DNA of 64,000 bases from Sporosarcina pasteurii (GCF_041295575.1 NZ_CP160452.1:186001-250000), one strand, 5' to 3'. Shown: positions 7,734 through 17,046, counted from the stretch's first letter. Notes: generated from the letters alone by a model not told the origin. Numbers and translations are program-made.

Positions 7734-8813
7734 GTGACAAGAAAAGTGTGGTTTCAATTCGGTGTTGGGATCTTATTAACATTGCTGATTATAAAATACT
7801 TTATTGAAATCAATTGGATTTTAGAGCCGCTTCTCATAATTGCAAAAACGATCTTTGTACCTTTATTATTAGGAGCTGTTCTTTTTTATATTACAGAGCC
7901 AATTCAACGAGTTTTAGAAAAATATAGGGTGCCACGTTGGGGAAGTATTTTGTTGATATTAATAAGTGCTGTGGGCGCTATATGGCTCTTCTTATCATTT
8001 ATTGGACCGCCTGTTGGGCACCAAGTAGATAAACTAGCGAAAAATACGCCTACGATTGCAAAAGAGATCACGAATCGAACAGAGTATATTTTGCAACACA
8101 GAGAAGATTTACCGCCTCAAGTGAATGAAGCGATTGACAAAGCTGCAAATTCAGTACAGTCAATTGCAGTTGTTTTTGGTAAATTAATTGTCTCTTTCTT
8201 CCAGTCCGTTTTACAAGCAACATTTACATTAATTCTTGTGCCATTCTTCTTTATTTTTATGTTGAAAGATCATGAAAAATTGTCGCCTTTTGTTTGTAAG
8301 TTCTTTACAGGCGAAAAGAAAGCTTGGGTTCAAAAGACGCTCGGAGATATGAATACGGTACTCCGGACTTATATTCAAGGTCAATTGTTAATTAGCTTTT
8401 TATTGGCAGTGATTATGTATATTGGCTACTTAATTATAGGACTAGAATATGCGCTGTTACTTGTTATCTTTGCCTTCTTTATGAATGTGATACCGTTTAT
8501 CGGTCCTTGGATTGCATTTATCCCGGCTTTAATTATTGGTTTCTTACAAGATCCTATGATGGTTATTTGGGTGAGCCTCGTGACTTTGATTGCACAACAG
8601 ACTGATAGTAATTTAATTACACCGAATGTTATGGGAAAAACGTTAGACATTCATCCACTTACAGTGATTACAATCATTTTGGCAGCTGGAAATATTGCTG
8701 GTTTCTTTGGCATCTTACTTGCGATTCCTGGATATGCGGTAGGTAAAGTGATTATCAGTAATATTTACGAAAGAAGAAAAGAAATCAAGCTTGCTGCCAC
8801 AAAGAGTGTATAG
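7734..8813 (+). CDS. AI-2E family (UPF0118) membrane transporter
   Basis: This 359-residue polytopic protein of the AI-2 exporter/YueF group has eight helices. An extended region between helices 3 and 4 (about residues 90-145) carries the family's amphipathic stretch. The conserved PFIGPWIAFIPALIIG and ITPNVMGKTLDIHPL motifs are present. Relatives are Na+/H+ antiporters or small-molecule exporters; the substrate here is unknown. AAAGGAG at 7716-7722 is 11 bases from GTG at 7734 and overlaps the alternative GTG at 7722, so the later start is preferred. It is monocistronic. Confidence 0.85.
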   Translation: MTRKVWFQFGVGILLTLLIIKYFIEINWILEPLLIIAKTIFVPLLLGAVLFYITEPIQRVLEKYRVPRWGSILLILISAVGAIWLFLSFIGPPVGHQVDKLAKNTPTIAKEITNRTEYILQHREDLPPQVNEAIDKAANSVQSIAVVFGKLIVSFFQSVLQATFTLILVPFFFIFMLKDHEKLSPFVCKFFTGEKKAWVQKTLGDMNTVLRTYIQGQLLISFLLAVIMYIGYLIIGLEYALLLVIFAFFMNVIPFIGPWIAFIPALIIGFLQDPMMVIWVSLVTLIAQQTDSNLITPNVMGKTLDIHPLTVITIILAAGNIAGFFGILLAIPGYAVGKVIISNIYERRKEIKLAATKSV

Positions 8814-8885
8814 GTAGATTCGGGTTTCTGAATAAAAAAACACAGCTAATGATAATCGGTGTTGCATAAAAAGTTAATTGTAGAT

Positions 8886-8922
8886 AAAAAGGAAGTTTCT
8901 TAAACGAAACTTCCTTTTTATT
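8886..8922. terminator. Bidirectional terminator
   Basis: AAAAAGGAAGTTTC / GAAACTTCCTTTTT forms a stem of about 13 bp with a 5-base loop between two convergent genes. Confidence 0.9.
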
Positions 8923-8929
8923 ATGGAGA

Positions 8930-9640
8930 TTATTTCAATGGACAAAATCCACATTGCATAAGGCCTGGGACATCTTTGGATAAGCAACATGTTTTTCTGA
9001 CTTTCGTGTTGAGTAATGCACTTGGTTCATGACCTTTTAAATACCTCGCGAAAAGAGATTCCTTTGCAATTCCTTTCCATAAATTATCTTCTTTTAATAG
9101 GGTTAAGTCCATTCTTGCTTCCTCAGAAGTTGCGGGGTTTTCTAATAAGACGTGGTAATGCCATAATAAGAACCCGAAGATATTTTCCCACAAAGTGAGT
9201 GATGAAATATTCGCTACGGATCGAACTTGTTGAATAATCGCGTGGCATTCATCGTGTAAAATGTGACGTATCATTTTTTTGCGTTCAATTTCCGGTACAT
9301 CGACAAAATCCCCTTTATTCACAAACATACTAATCGATGGGTTTCCGTATTCAGTTTTTGCACCGAAAATAAACTGGTCAAGGTTCCCGCTCCATATTTC
9401 ATCATAGGCTGCTAATTGATAAAATTGCATGGAAATAAACATCCCAAAACGGCGCAGAAAATAGGAAGCAGCAACAGTTTGATTTGGGCTTTGGCTAACC
9501 GTTTGGATGGCGTGCAAAACAGAATCTATTTTATGGGCATGTAACAAATCTTTTAATGTGAATAGCGGCTGCTCAGGTTGTTCGACATATACGCTATACA
9601 TATTTAATTGTCTAATTTGGTCAGTTGTTAGTTTTGTCAT
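8930..9640 (-). CDS. FhuF-like 2Fe-2S iron-siderophore reductase family protein
   Basis: The 236-residue soluble protein ends with TCCLSKDVPGLMQCGFCPLK, the CC-x10-C-x2-C cluster that binds 2Fe-2S in FhuF-type ferric siderophore reductases. The body resembles the IucA/IucC-like C-terminal or FhuF fold, with a helical DECHAIIQQV segment. Such proteins reduce Fe3+ from imported siderophores in the cytoplasm. No siderophore importer is next to it, but a strong Fur-type box overlaps the region just before the start, which supports iron control. The start at 9640 lacks a good ribosome binding site. Confidence 0.82.
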   Translation of the reverse strand: MTKLTTDQIRQLNMYSVYVEQPEQPLFTLKDLLHAHKIDSVLHAIQTVSQSPNQTVAASYFLRRFGMFISMQFYQLAAYDEIWSGNLDQFIFGAKTEYGNPSISMFVNKGDFVDVPEIERKKMIRHILHDECHAIIQQVRSVANISSLTLWENIFGFLLWHYHVLLENPATSEEARMDLTLLKEDNLWKGIAKESLFARYLKGHEPSALLNTKVRKTCCLSKDVPGLMQCGFCPLK

Positions 9641-9644
9641 ACTT

Positions 9645-9666
9645 TGATTATAACGAATCGTTATCA
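9645..9666. promoter_or_regulatory. Fur box
   Basis: On the minus strand this reads TGATAACGA TT CGTTATAATCA, an inverted repeat close to the 7-1-7 Fur core TGATAAT-N-ATTATCA. It sits immediately before the FhuF-like gene, as expected for iron repression. Confidence 0.75.
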
Positions 9667-9689
9667 GAATACAATCACTCTTTTAAATG

Positions 9690-9718
9690 TTGAGCGAGCG
9701 CTCAGTCTGTTATATACT
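9690..9718 (+). promoter_or_regulatory. Promoter with palindromic operator before the CoA-transferase
   Basis: TTGAGC (9690-9695), 17 bases, TATACT (9713-9718). The perfect palindrome TGAGCG-AG-CGCTCA (9691-9704) overlaps the -35 box. Such GAGCG/CGCTC palindromes are typical of TetR-family repressor sites, including those for fatty and organic acid genes. The regulator is not in this window. Confidence 0.7.
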
Positions 9719-9739
9719 ATGAGTAAGGAGGGAAATAAT

Positions 9740-11011
9740 TTGTCTAGAATGCTATCAAACAATGATTTTATTGCATTAGTTGAACAAGACGCGGATCTTA
9801 TTTTACCAATTGCGAACGGTGAACCCATTCGTTTATTAAATATACTAGAAGAAAACTATACTCGTTTACAAAACGTGAAAATTCATCAATTATTAGCTTT
9901 GAAAGAACGAGCTTATATAGAAGGAAAAATGCCTGGACATCTTTCCCATACTTCCTACTTTTTAAGCGGCGCAACGAGGAAGGCATTTGCAAACGGAACT
10001 GTTGAACTTGTTCCAAACGTTTTTCACGAGGTGCCAAGAATATTAAGAAAGACAACGAATCTGTCAATGGTGTTGGCGGTCGCATCACCGATGGATGAGC
10101 ATGGATATTTTTCATTAGGTACACAAGCGGATTATGTAGCGGAATTTATTGGAAAAGTTCCATTTGTCTTAGAAGTGAATGAGCACATGCCTCGTACATT
10201 TGGGGAAAATCAAATTCATATTAGCCAAGTGGCTGGTTATGTTGTGAATCATGTTCCTTTATCGGAAATACAGGCACCGCCTATCAGTGAAAAAGACATG
10301 AAGATTGCACAATATGTAGCAAATGAAATTCGTGATGGAGATACGCTTCAAATAGGGATTGGGGCAATTCCAAACGCGGTTATGGGGATGTTAAAGAACC
10401 ATAAACATCTTGGCATCCATACCGAAATGTTGCCGGATAGTGTCGTGGATCTTATCGAAGCGGGGGCAGTAGACGGTACACGCAAGTTCACCAATCAAGG
10501 AAAAGTAGTGGCTTCCTTTATTTATGGCAGTAAGAGGCTCTATGATTTTGTTCATAAAAATCCTTCTATTGAAATGTTGCCTGTCAGTATCGTAAATGAT
10601 CCTCGTGAACTGGCAAAAGAGCAAAATCTTGTCTCTATTAATGCGACGACCGAGGTCGATTTATACGGTCAATGTGCATCGGAAACTGTCGCTGGCCAAT
10701 ACTATTCTTCGACGGGTGGGCAAGCTGATTTTGCTCGCGGCGTTCGTTTTTCAGAATATGGAAAAGGATTTATTTGTATGCACTCTACGGCTAGAAACGA
10801 TACCATTTCTAGAATTAAGTTACAGTTAACGCCAGGATCCGTCGTCACTACTTCTAAGAATGACGTTGATTACATTGTGACTGAATACGGGATTGCTCAT
10901 TTGTACGGAAAATCCCTTTCCCAGCGTGCAGAAGCGCTAATTGACATTGCACATCCAAAATTCAGAGAAGAACTTTCATTTGAAGCTAAAAAAATAGGTT
11001 TATTTGTCTAA
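9740..11011 (+). CDS. Acetyl-CoA hydrolase / acyl-CoA:acetate CoA-transferase family protein
   Basis: This 423-residue member of the family I CoA-transferases comprises two related alpha/beta domains. The CoA-handling loop is GIGAIPNAV, the active-site Glu region is centred on EYGIAHLYGKSLSQRAEALI, and STGGQADFARG matches the conserved glycine-rich loop of 4-hydroxybutyrate/butyryl CoA-transferases. It moves CoA between short-chain acids or hydrolyses acyl-CoA; the acid is unknown. TTG at 9740 lies seven bases after AAGGAGGG; the frame opens further upstream but those codons overlap the promoter. Its operator suggests induction by an acid or acyl-CoA. Confidence 0.87.
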   Translation: MSRMLSNNDFIALVEQDADLILPIANGEPIRLLNILEENYTRLQNVKIHQLLALKERAYIEGKMPGHLSHTSYFLSGATRKAFANGTVELVPNVFHEVPRILRKTTNLSMVLAVASPMDEHGYFSLGTQADYVAEFIGKVPFVLEVNEHMPRTFGENQIHISQVAGYVVNHVPLSEIQAPPISEKDMKIAQYVANEIRDGDTLQIGIGAIPNAVMGMLKNHKHLGIHTEMLPDSVVDLIEAGAVDGTRKFTNQGKVVASFIYGSKRLYDFVHKNPSIEMLPVSIVNDPRELAKEQNLVSINATTEVDLYGQCASETVAGQYYSSTGGQADFARGVRFSEYGKGFICMHSTARNDTISRIKLQLTPGSVVTTSKNDVDYIVTEYGIAHLYGKSLSQRAEALIDIAHPKFREELSFEAKKIGLFV

Positions 11012-11021
11012 TTTAAAGAAG

Positions 11022-11057
11022 AAAATTCACAGTCAATGGGGACTGTGAATTTTTTTC
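11022..11057 (+). terminator. Terminator of the CoA-transferase gene
   Basis: AAATTCACAGTC / GACTGTGAATTT with a 6-base loop and a T7 tail. Confidence 0.9.
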
Positions 11058-11187
11058 ATTTACAGATCTAGGTGCATCTCAATTGTTGAAATCCCGTGAA
11101 AATTGATTGAATTAATCGTTTCTAGACGTGTGCCCAGCACATCTACCCATGGGTTTACATACAATTGTTATGAAGAGGTGGTGAACG

Positions 11188-12009
11188 TTGAGTATAAAAG
11201 AGACGGAGCTTCAAGGAAATCCGTTTGAAATTGAACAACGTGAATGGAAAAGAAGGCAGAAGAACGAACGCTGGAAGCAGATGTTAACAATCGCATCACC
11301 AATATTACTATTAATGTTATGGGAGTTTCTATCGAGGACAGGATTAATGGATATTCGATTTTTCCCGCCACCAACCGCCATTATGGGAACATTTTGGGAA
11401 ATGATTTCAAATGGTACGCTTTTTGAACATATTGGAATCTCCTTGTATCGAATTATTTTAGGGTTTCTCCTCGGTGTCATTCCTGGTGTCGTCATCGGTT
11501 TATTAATGGGGCTTTATTCGCCAATTCGACATTTTATTTCACCCATTGTCATGGCGCTCATGCCGATTCCTACGTTAGCGTTACTTCCAATCATTATTAT
11601 TTTATTCGGAATTGGGGATTTGTCGAAGGTGATTACGATTGCTGGAAGTGTGTTTTTCCCAGTCGTGATTAATACGGTAGCGGGTGTCATTAATATTGAC
11701 TCCATTTACTTAGACGTTGCGAAAAACTATGGGGCAGGGAAAGTGAACTTTTTCCTGAAAATCGCATTGCCAGGTGCATTGCCCGTCATGTTAGAAGGCA
11801 TCCAAATGGGGCAGGCGATTGCACTGTTAACGATCGTGGCAGCTGAAATGATGGGAGCCACATCGGGAATCGGATTTTTAATCTGGACCTCCTACAAAGC
11901 TTTTTTACTCAAAGAAATGTACGTAGGACTGATTCTTATTTCATTTTTCGGCTACCTTTTTTCGATAATGCTTCGTGGATTACAGAAAAAAATGTTGCCG
12001 TGGAGGTGA
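11188..12009 (+). CDS. ABC importer permease (SsuC/TauC/ThiX type)
   Basis: This 273-residue permease is of the nitrate/sulfonate/taurine/thiamine-precursor importer group. It has about six helices, an N-terminal cytoplasmic stretch, and the LLFLWEFLSR-like opening of the group. The coupling EAA-type loop is present as NYGAGKVNFFLKIALPGALPVMLEGIQMG. It starts with TTG behind AGGTGGTG. It is the first gene of a three-gene operon: permease, ATPase, binding lipoprotein. The substrate is not obvious from neighbours. Confidence 0.87.
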   Translation: MSIKETELQGNPFEIEQREWKRRQKNERWKQMLTIASPILLLMLWEFLSRTGLMDIRFFPPPTAIMGTFWEMISNGTLFEHIGISLYRIILGFLLGVIPGVVIGLLMGLYSPIRHFISPIVMALMPIPTLALLPIIIILFGIGDLSKVITIAGSVFFPVVINTVAGVINIDSIYLDVAKNYGAGKVNFFLKIALPGALPVMLEGIQMGQAIALLTIVAAEMMGATSGIGFLIWTSYKAFLLKEMYVGLILISFFGYLFSIMLRGLQKKMLPWR

Positions 12010-12017
12010 ATATATAG

Positions 12018-12806
12018 GTGGGTAAAAAAGCAAAGATTGAAATTACGAACTTAACGAAAGCATTTTATAAAAAACAAAACAGTGTCACTGCATTGGATGA
12101 TATTTCATTGACCATTGAAGACGGGGAGTTTATTTGTCTTGTCGGTCCAAGCGGCTGTGGAAAAACGACGCTTTTAAGAATACTTGCTGAACTTGAAACG
12201 CCAAGTGTAGGCAAATTTACGATTATGACTGAAAATGAAGGACGCCCTCTGCAATCGATGGTTTTTCAAGAAAGAGGCATTATTCCTTGGTTAACTGTTG
12301 AGGAAAATGTTGAATTCGGGCTGAAAATGCGTCATCTCCCGAAAGATGTGATTCGTGAAAGGACAGCGTATTATTTAAAGAAAACAGGTCTTGATAAATT
12401 TTCAACGCTTTATCCAAAAGAACTCTCCGGCGGAATGAAACAAAGGGTAAGTATTGCCCGTGCATTCGCAAATGATCCGGAGATTTTACTCATGGATGAA
12501 CCGTTTGCCGCGTTGGATGAGCAAAATAAATTTATTTTACAAGAGGAGTTACTATCGATTTGGGAAGAGACTGGGAAAACGGTGCTATTTATCACGCATA
12601 GTATCGATGAAGCGTTACTACTCAGTGATCGGATATTATTAATGAGTGCACAGCCTGGAAAAATAATTCATGAGATTAGAATTGATTTACCACGTCCGAG
12701 AAAAGTGGAGGATATTCGAGAAAATCCTGAAATGGCCGCAAAATTTGTTGAAATATGGCAGCATTTACAAGAAGAAGTTCAGAACTCAAGAAAAGAAAAG
12801 GATTGA
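12018..12806 (+). CDS. ABC importer ATPase (SsuB/TauB/ThiZ type)
   Basis: This 262-residue nucleotide-binding subunit carries Walker A GPSGCGKTT, Q-loop FQERGIIPWLTVEENV, signature LSGGMKQRVSIARA, Walker B ILLMDEPFAALDE, and the switch His in FITHSIDEALLLSDR. GTG at 12018 is eight bases after GGAGGTGA. It sits 8 bases after the permease and 13 before the binding protein, so it is one operon. The FITHSIDEA motif is typical of the nitrate/taurine/sulfonate class. Confidence 0.92.
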   Translation: MGKKAKIEITNLTKAFYKKQNSVTALDDISLTIEDGEFICLVGPSGCGKTTLLRILAELETPSVGKFTIMTENEGRPLQSMVFQERGIIPWLTVEENVEFGLKMRHLPKDVIRERTAYYLKKTGLDKFSTLYPKELSGGMKQRVSIARAFANDPEILLMDEPFAALDEQNKFILQEELLSIWEETGKTVLFITHSIDEALLLSDRILLMSAQPGKIIHEIRIDLPRPRKVEDIRENPEMAAKFVEIWQHLQEEVQNSRKEKD

Positions 12807-12819
12807 AAGGAAGAGGTTT

Positions 12820-13926
12820 ATGACGAAGTGGTTTAAAAGCGGATGGCTCATTCCACTTTTCGCGTTAGTCCTCGTATTAGGCGCTTGTTCTTCAAAGGAA
12901 ACCGGGAAGTCGCCGGTGAACAATGACCCACAAGATACCTCAGAAGCAGCGCATCCCTCCGGAGATTTAGCGCCACTTGAGAAGCGTGAAAAGGTTGTCA
13001 TTGCTGAAGATGGAGCGGCCTCAGGAGCAGGCTTCTATATCGCTACTGAGAAGGGATATTTCGAAGACTATAATATTGAAGTGGAGTTTGCACAGTTTAG
13101 CAACAGTGATGAAATGTTACCAGCGCTTGCAGCAGGTGAAGTGGATATTGCAGGTGGCGTATCAACAGCTTCTTTCTTTAATGCGATTGCGCAAGGGATT
13201 GACGTCAAAATTATTGCAGATAAAGGTCATAATGTTCCAGGAAAATCTTATTTTACTTTCGTGATCGGTAATCATATGGTTGATGAAATAAAAGACTATG
13301 CAGATTTTAGGGGTAAGAGAATTGCCGTTTCTTCTCATAATTCAATCGATGAATACATTTTTGAAGAGATGATTAAACATGCGGGGCTTACAAAAGATGA
13401 TGTTGAATTTGTCCTCATGAGTGATTTTGGTAGTATGCTTGGTGCAATTGATGGGGAGACGATTGATGCCGCGCTGAATATTGAACCACTTATTACGCAA
13501 GGTATTGAAAACGGCTTTCATGTTCGATTTGGAGATGCAACAGATTATGCACCTGAATCACAAATTGCATTGGTGCTAGGTTCGCCTAACTTTATGAATG
13601 TAGAAAAAGACGTTTCGCTTCGTTTTATGGCAGCCTACTTAAAGGGTGTTCGCGATTATAACGATGCCTTTATCAAAGATATAAACAAAGATGAGATTAT
13701 AGAAATTATGACTAAACATACAGCTATGAAGGATCCTGAGTTGTGGGAAAAGGTGCATGTGACAGGATTAGATCCTGATGGAAAAATGTTTATAGATGAT
13801 ATTATTAGACAATACGATGCGTATAAGGAAAATGGCGCAATTCGTGGAGATGTTGACTTTGACAAAGCAATCGATACATCGATTACTGAAGAAGCAGTTG
13901 AAATAATAGGGGAATATGAACATTAA
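12820..13926 (+). CDS. ABC importer substrate-binding lipoprotein (NMT1/THI5-like)
   Basis: This is a 368-residue binding protein with a lipoprotein signal: a basic start, a hydrophobic stretch, and lipobox LGAC with the lipidated Cys at 23. The mature domain has the type II NMT1/THI5-like pattern: AEDGAASGAGFYIATEKGYF, then LPALAAGEVDIAGG, and DFRGKRIAVSSHNSIDEYIF. The family binds nitrate, sulfonates, taurine, riboflavin or thiamine precursors. The aromatic and acidic pocket residues do not let me choose. ATG at 12820 follows GGAAGAGG, and the longer reading inside the ATPase gene is discarded. Confidence 0.87.
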   Translation: MTKWFKSGWLIPLFALVLVLGACSSKETGKSPVNNDPQDTSEAAHPSGDLAPLEKREKVVIAEDGAASGAGFYIATEKGYFEDYNIEVEFAQFSNSDEMLPALAAGEVDIAGGVSTASFFNAIAQGIDVKIIADKGHNVPGKSYFTFVIGNHMVDEIKDYADFRGKRIAVSSHNSIDEYIFEEMIKHAGLTKDDVEFVLMSDFGSMLGAIDGETIDAALNIEPLITQGIENGFHVRFGDATDYAPESQIALVLGSPNFMNVEKDVSLRFMAAYLKGVRDYNDAFIKDINKDEIIEIMTKHTAMKDPELWEKVHVTGLDPDGKMFIDDIIRQYDAYKENGAIRGDVDFDKAIDTSITEEAVEIIGEYEH

Positions 13927-13937
13927 TTAATTTTGTG

Positions 13938-13968
13938 AGCTAGTGCTTTTGGGGCACTAGCTTTTTTG
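13938..13968. terminator. Bidirectional terminator
   Basis: GCTAGTGC / GCACTAGC stem followed by T6, between the ABC operon and the convergent exporter gene. Confidence 0.85.
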
Positions 13969-14928
13969 CTTGTTGAATATCATATTGGAATGACCATACG
14001 CGGCATGAAAGCTATGTAAGGACATGCCAATAATAATGATAACTATACCGATTAAGGCAATAGGTGTTGGAAGGGCAATCCCAAGAATGGACATTTCGCC
14101 GAGAATAACAAAAATTAACTGCGTGGACTGTGTTGCCTCCACTGCGGCTAACTTTCCTTGGTCATTGCGTACACGGTCGGTGGCCATAAAAAATAAGGTT
14201 GTCGCAATAACGCCTGAACTAACTCCGACGATAAACGATTGAATAAGTTGGCTCAAAGAAGGTGGACCAACTGTGATTAATGCAATTACGGCTATGACCA
14301 CCCAAATAGGAATTGTCATCATCGTCATCATAAGTACACGCTGAAATGTATCGAGCCGACCGCCTAGCAATTCCATCATCTTACGATTGCCTAAAGGATA
14401 AGCAAATGCTGCAAATACTATCGGCAATACACCAAATAGCAACGTCTTGCCGGTCACGGTTTGAGCGTGTGGAATTTGAATGAGCACGACGCCAATTAGA
14501 ATAATGAACGTAATACTTAAAGAAACAAGCGGTATTTTATGACGGACTTTCCGTATGCCATGTTCAGTTTGGATAATTAACATAAAAAATGGTGTCAGGA
14601 GCACACCAGCGACAATCGTTAATTGCCACGTTCCGGCTACTAACCATCCGGGACTGAAAGCGGCGGCATACGTTAGCGGTGCATAAAATAATACAAAAGC
14701 AACAATGCTCCAAAGAAAAATGGGTACTGTTTGTTGACGCACTTCCTTTTTTATTGGTTGGAAACCTTTTCGATAATAAACAATCGCCAATAAAAATGGC
14801 AACATAAAAAAGAAGCGGAGGGAGGAGCTCCATAACCAGCTCCCTCCTGATAATTCCATAGATCGATTTAAAATAAACGTGACTGCAAAAAAGATAGAAG
14901 AAAGGACCCCAATACCGATTTCCCTCAA
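13957..14928 (-). CDS. EmrE-like multidrug/DMT family exporter
   Basis: This 323-residue membrane protein of ten helices resembles the Bacillus multidrug resistance efflux (DMT, EmrE-like) family. Features are GIGVLSSIFFAVTFILNRSM at the start, the conserved WLVAGTWQLTIVAG helix, and LAAVEATQSTQLIFVILGEM in the second half. It starts with TTG at 14928, eight bases after AAAGGAGA that lies over the end of pepT, so it is co-transcribed with pepT. The substrate is unknown. Confidence 0.8.
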   Translation of the reverse strand: MREIGIGVLSSIFFAVTFILNRSMELSGGSWLWSSSLRFFFMLPFLLAIVYYRKGFQPIKKEVRQQTVPIFLWSIVAFVLFYAPLTYAAAFSPGWLVAGTWQLTIVAGVLLTPFFMLIIQTEHGIRKVRHKIPLVSLSITFIILIGVVLIQIPHAQTVTGKTLLFGVLPIVFAAFAYPLGNRKMMELLGGRLDTFQRVLMMTMMTIPIWVVIAVIALITVGPPSLSQLIQSFIVGVSSGVIATTLFFMATDRVRNDQGKLAAVEATQSTQLIFVILGEMSILGIALPTPIALIGIVIIIIGMSLHSFHAAYGHSNMIFNKQKS

Positions 14929-14943
14929 AGTAATCGTCTCCTT

Positions 14944-16170
14944 TTACGCACGTCCTTCAAAAAGCTGTACAGTTTCGATAATGACTTTCGTCGCAAGTAC
15001 CATGTTATCGGCCGAAATATATTCATATTTGCCGTGGTAATTTTCGCCACCCGTAAAGATATTTGGTGTTGGCATGCCCATGTAAGAAAGCTGTGAGCCG
15101 TCTGTTCCACCTCGAATTGGTACGATATTTGGTTCAATAGCTAGTTTTTTGAACGCATCTGAAACAATGTCGACAATTTCCATGACAGGTTCAATTTTTT
15201 CTCGCATATTATAATATTGGTCTTCAACTTTGATTTCTAATGTATGCTTACCGTATTTATCCTGTAAAGTTGCTGCCGTATCGAGCATAAGTTGTTTTCG
15301 ATTTTTAAAAGTCTCGTGGTCAAAATAACGAATAATATATCGAAGTGTTGATTCCTCAACGTCACCTTCGAACTGCATTAAATGCACAAAACCTTCATAG
15401 CCATCCGTCTTTTGTGGAATTTCATCCGCAGGCATCGCGTTTTGGAACTCATTCGCAAGTAAGATTGAGTTGACCATTTTGTCTTTTGCAGAACCTGGAT
15501 GCACACTTGTTCCGTGGAATTTCACTTCGGCGCCAGCCGCATTGAAGCTTTCATATTGCAGCTCACCTAACGGGCCTCCGTCCATCGTGTAAGCAAACTT
15601 GGCACCAAATTGTTCAACGTCAAATTTATGAGGGCCGCGACCAATCTCCTCATCTGGTGTAAAGGCAATGCGAATTTTCCCGTGTTTAATCTCAGGATTT
15701 GCAAGTAAATATTCCATTGCTGTAACAATTTCCGCAATCCCCGCTTTATTATCCGCACCAAGAAGTGTCGTCCCGTCAGTTGTAATTAATGTATGTCCTA
15801 CATAGTTCTTTAATTCAGGAAACTCACTGACAGCCATCACTGTGTCTTCATTCAACTGAACATCTTTCCCATCGTAGTTATCAATCCGTTGTGGTTTCAC
15901 GTTTTTCCCTGTGTAATCCGTTGCTGTATCTACATGTGCAAGAAATCCAATCGTTGGAACTTCTTTGTCTGTATTGGCAGGGAGTGTTGCGAATAAATAC
16001 CCATTTTCATCAAGCGTAATTTCTTCTAATCCAACCTCTTCAAGTTCCTTTTGTAAAACATGAAGCAAATCCCATTGTCCTGGCGTTGTTGGACACTCCG
16101 TACTATTAAAGTCTGATTGTGTATCTATTTTTGCGTAACGGACAAGTCTTTCAATTAATTTTTCTTTCAT
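14944..16170 (-). CDS. pepT: Peptidase T (tripeptide aminopeptidase)
   Basis: This 408-residue cytoplasmic zinc peptidase of family M20B removes the N-terminal residue from tripeptides. Zinc and catalytic residues lie in [13 protein letters not shown], the bridging Asp in LLGADNKAG, the catalytic pair in TPDEEIGRG, and the late His in [11 protein letters not shown]. Length matches the family (about 408-410). ATG at 16170 is behind GAGGAGG. It is the first gene of a two-gene operon with the exporter; export or recycling of peptide products is not implied by the sequence. Confidence 0.95.
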   Translation of the reverse strand: MKEKLIERLVRYAKIDTQSDFNSTECPTTPGQWDLLHVLQKELEEVGLEEITLDENGYLFATLPANTDKEVPTIGFLAHVDTATDYTGKNVKPQRIDNYDGKDVQLNEDTVMAVSEFPELKNYVGHTLITTDGTTLLGADNKAGIAEIVTAMEYLLANPEIKHGKIRIAFTPDEEIGRGPHKFDVEQFGAKFAYTMDGGPLGELQYESFNAAGAEVKFHGTSVHPGSAKDKMVNSILLANEFQNAMPADEIPQKTDGYEGFVHLMQFEGDVEESTLRYIIRYFDHETFKNRKQLMLDTAATLQDKYGKHTLEIKVEDQYYNMREKIEPVMEIVDIVSDAFKKLAIEPNIVPIRGGTDGSQLSYMGMPTPNIFTGGENYHGKYEYISADNMVLATKVIIETVQLFEGRA

Positions 16171-16282
16171 AATATAATAGCCTCCTCATTGACGATGTGT
16201 TTATCTTATCAGATTTTTTTGATTAAGTGGAAGCATTCGCGAGGAATTGAGGAGATGGATAGGGTAATCATCTCTTAAAAAA

Positions 16283-16325
16283 GAAAAAACGTCTTGTTTT
16301 CCGACAATTACCGGAGAACAAGACG
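16283..16325 (-). terminator. Terminator of the DUF2187 gene
   Basis: On the minus strand CGTCTTGTTCTCCG pairs with CGGAAAACAAGACG and is followed by T6CTTTTTT. Confidence 0.88.
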
Positions 16326-16337
16326 ATAAAATAGCGA

Positions 16338-16562
16338 TTACTCGACTACTGAATAATTCTTATGGGATACAACTGTAAGATTTGAGGCAGCTCCAATTAA
16401 ATCAGCATCCTCATTAGATAGTTGAACAATTACAGAGTTTTCTAGAATCTTGTAAATTATTCCACTGACTTCATGGTTATTACGAACAAATGAAATTTTT
16501 TCATCGACTTTGCGTGCTGCAACAAAATCCGATATTGGTCTTTCCTTACGTGGAAAAGCCAT
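16338..16562 (-). CDS. DUF2187 (YkvS-like) small protein
   Basis: This 74-residue protein contains the DUF2187 core: DEKISFVRNNHEVSGIIYK, ENSVIVQLS and a C-terminal TVVSHKNYSVV. This KOW-like beta-barrel family is found in Bacillales; function is unknown, perhaps nucleic-acid binding from the fold. ATG at 16562 has GGGAGGG six bases upstream. The frame extends upstream without any ribosome site and is not used. Confidence 0.85.
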   Translation of the reverse strand: MAFPRKERPISDFVAARKVDEKISFVRNNHEVSGIIYKILENSVIVQLSNEDADLIGAASNLTVVSHKNYSVVE

Positions 16563-16836
16563 TCGAATCCCTCCCAAATGGTATCTATTTATCTTAGACG
16601 TGAATGTAAAAAGGCCTAGGCTATGCCTAAGCATATCAGTCGTCGAAGACAAGAAAACAAGTTACTGATACAAATCAATAAGACTTGTACATACTAGTAT
16701 ACCATATTTAGTAGAGTTATGGGGAATCCCTTGTAGAATATCGATCTGAGATTGATTAGAAAAAAGGTCTTTAAAATTGTTGTTTTGACTACCTACCTTG
16801 AAATGAATGAACGAAAAGTATAGAAAATCAGTCATT

Positions 16837-16859
16837 CATTTTACATTATGTGAAATGAC
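16837..16859. promoter_or_regulatory. Palindromic operator A (shared with 21018), upstream of the symporter operon
   Basis: CATTTTACATTATGTGAAATG forms the inverted repeat TTTYACAT-W-ATGTRAAA. The same palindrome, reversed only in its Y/R positions, occurs at 21018-21038 before the dehydrogenase/transaminase operon. It is about 190 bases before the first gene of this operon. A TTTACA at 16840 inside it could be a -35 box. Confidence 0.7.
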
Positions 16860-16873
16860 TAATTTAAATTATT

Positions 16874-16967
16874 AGAATAGACTCTATATTAAGTGATTGG
16901 AGAATGCGTGTATTAAAAGTTTATCAGATTGGTAGATAAATGCTACTTCATAAATAGAGTTTATTCT
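16874..16967. repeat. Inverted repeat in the symporter leader
   Basis: AGAATAGACTCTAT (16874-16887) is matched by ATAGAGTTTATTCT (16954-16967) with one mismatch in 14. The arms are separated by 66 bases, long enough for a leader RNA stem or paired protein sites. Confidence 0.55.
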
Positions 16968-17046
16968 AAACATAATCAGCTTGGACCGAAAATGAAAGAT
17001 GTGCCTTATGTATTTGTACGAAACTGACTAGAAATGAGGTGAAAAA

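Noticed and set aside
11058..11187. Possible riboswitch before the ABC importer
   Set aside because: I found no THI box, FMN element or other known core in the 130-base leader.
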